Shown piece after piece: positions 4,829 to 5,100 of a stretch of DNA of 5,100 nucleotides. The notes below the pieces were generated by a model. It searched no databases. It was not told where the DNA came from and was given only the letters and a program-made list of their open reading frames with translations. Position 1 is the stretch's first letter; each line of letters begins with the position of its first letter. Source of the stretch: Oscillospiraceae bacterium (lineage in GTDB: Bacteria > Bacillota > Clostridia > Oscillospirales > Ruminococcaceae); assembly GCA_020024235.1 (NCBI GenBank), contig JAHHUA010000121.1:1-5100 (forward strand), given 5' to 3'. Made by a program: the position numbers and the translations under genes.

Positions 4829-5100
4829 TCATCTTTTATAATTATTTTGCCGTTCTGTAAAGTGTTTGAAAGCCTGTTCCAATTTTTTAAAATTAGAACC
4901 TCGCAGGTTATATGCTTTAATCACTTTCATATTGGTAAGATATTCCTGTAAACGGTTTGTCTGCTCAATTCTTGCTTTTGTATGTGTCGCACTGCGGCGT
5001 TTATCAATGGTTTGTACGCCCCAGATAATCAAGAAAGTCACAGGGAATCCTGCAAACATCGCTAACGCTAATCTCCAGTCAACGAATGACATACCAATAA
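4829..5100 (-). pseudogene. ABC exporter membrane domain, truncated at the 3' side (5' end outside window)
   Basis: The frame enters from the right edge and stops at 4829-4831 after about 90 residues. It encodes part of a type I ABC exporter membrane domain: IGMSFVDWRLALAMFAG, a hydrophobic helix continuing to LIIWGVQ, then KARIEQTNRLQEYLTNMKVI and KAYNLRG, the conserved cytoplasmic loop before TM5. In relatives this loop is followed by two more helices and an ATPase domain; here it ends in ERQNNYKR and a stop, with no ATPase after it. The gene is therefore cut, probably by a deletion or insertion whose joint is near 4840-4860. The ATG at 5092 is internal, since the frame continues upstream with Ile-Gly. 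This is a different ABC protein from the one at the left edge, and it does not pair with it. It is very unlikely to be functional. Confidence 0.82.

Noticed and set aside
1..5100. CRISPR array, tRNA or rRNA genes, or a phage module
   Set aside because: No regularly spaced repeats, no tRNA or rRNA-like conserved stretches and no phage structural genes were seen on either strand.

Overview
The window looks like a piece of a low-GC Firmicutes genome, most likely a gut-type Clostridia/Lachnospiraceae organism. This is inferred from the AT-rich DNA, the strong AGGAGG-type ribosome sites, the XRE regulator style and the particular IS256 and IS110 transposase relatives. It is an accessory, mosaic region. 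Base composition changes visibly between blocks: the left ABC gene is extremely AT-rich, while the nucleotidyltransferase block is much more balanced. Every intact gene reads on the minus strand, and the spaces between them hold broken insertion sequences.

Layout from left to right. (1) 1-1119, minus: the first 373 codons of an ABC exporter (membrane domain plus the start of the ATPase with a clear Walker A), cut by the window edge. (2) 1120-1642: its leader and control region. It has a possible minus-strand promoter, and a perfect 22-bp inverted repeat with a 3-nt centre. Both outer ends of the repeat form the start of outward-facing -35 boxes, so it could be a symmetric divergent promoter or operator. 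A 38-codon ORF of uncertain reality follows on the plus strand. (3) 1643-2082, minus: the C-terminal part of an IS256-family transposase, broken by a one-base frameshift and lacking the conserved Glu. (4) 2083-2190: an unidentified open fragment. (5) 2192-3247, minus: an intact XRE regulator with a long TPR-like helical C-terminus, with its own promoter and ribosome site. (6) 3379-3755, plus: an IS110-family transposase remnant with a large internal deletion, a small deletion and a frameshift, ending in a terminator. (7) 3830-4585, minus: an intact nucleotidyltransferase resembling aminoglycoside adenylyltransferases, with promoter and ribosome site. (8) 4698-4739: a strong minus-strand terminator. 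(9) 4829-5100, minus: a second ABC exporter, truncated in its membrane domain.

The likely working genes are the left exporter, the regulator and the nucleotidyltransferase. Each has its own ribosome site and a separate candidate promoter, so they look like independent cargo brought together by insertions rather than one operon. The most unusual structure is the palindrome with divergent -35 boxes upstream of the left ABC exporter. No complete new system can be demonstrated from this window alone.
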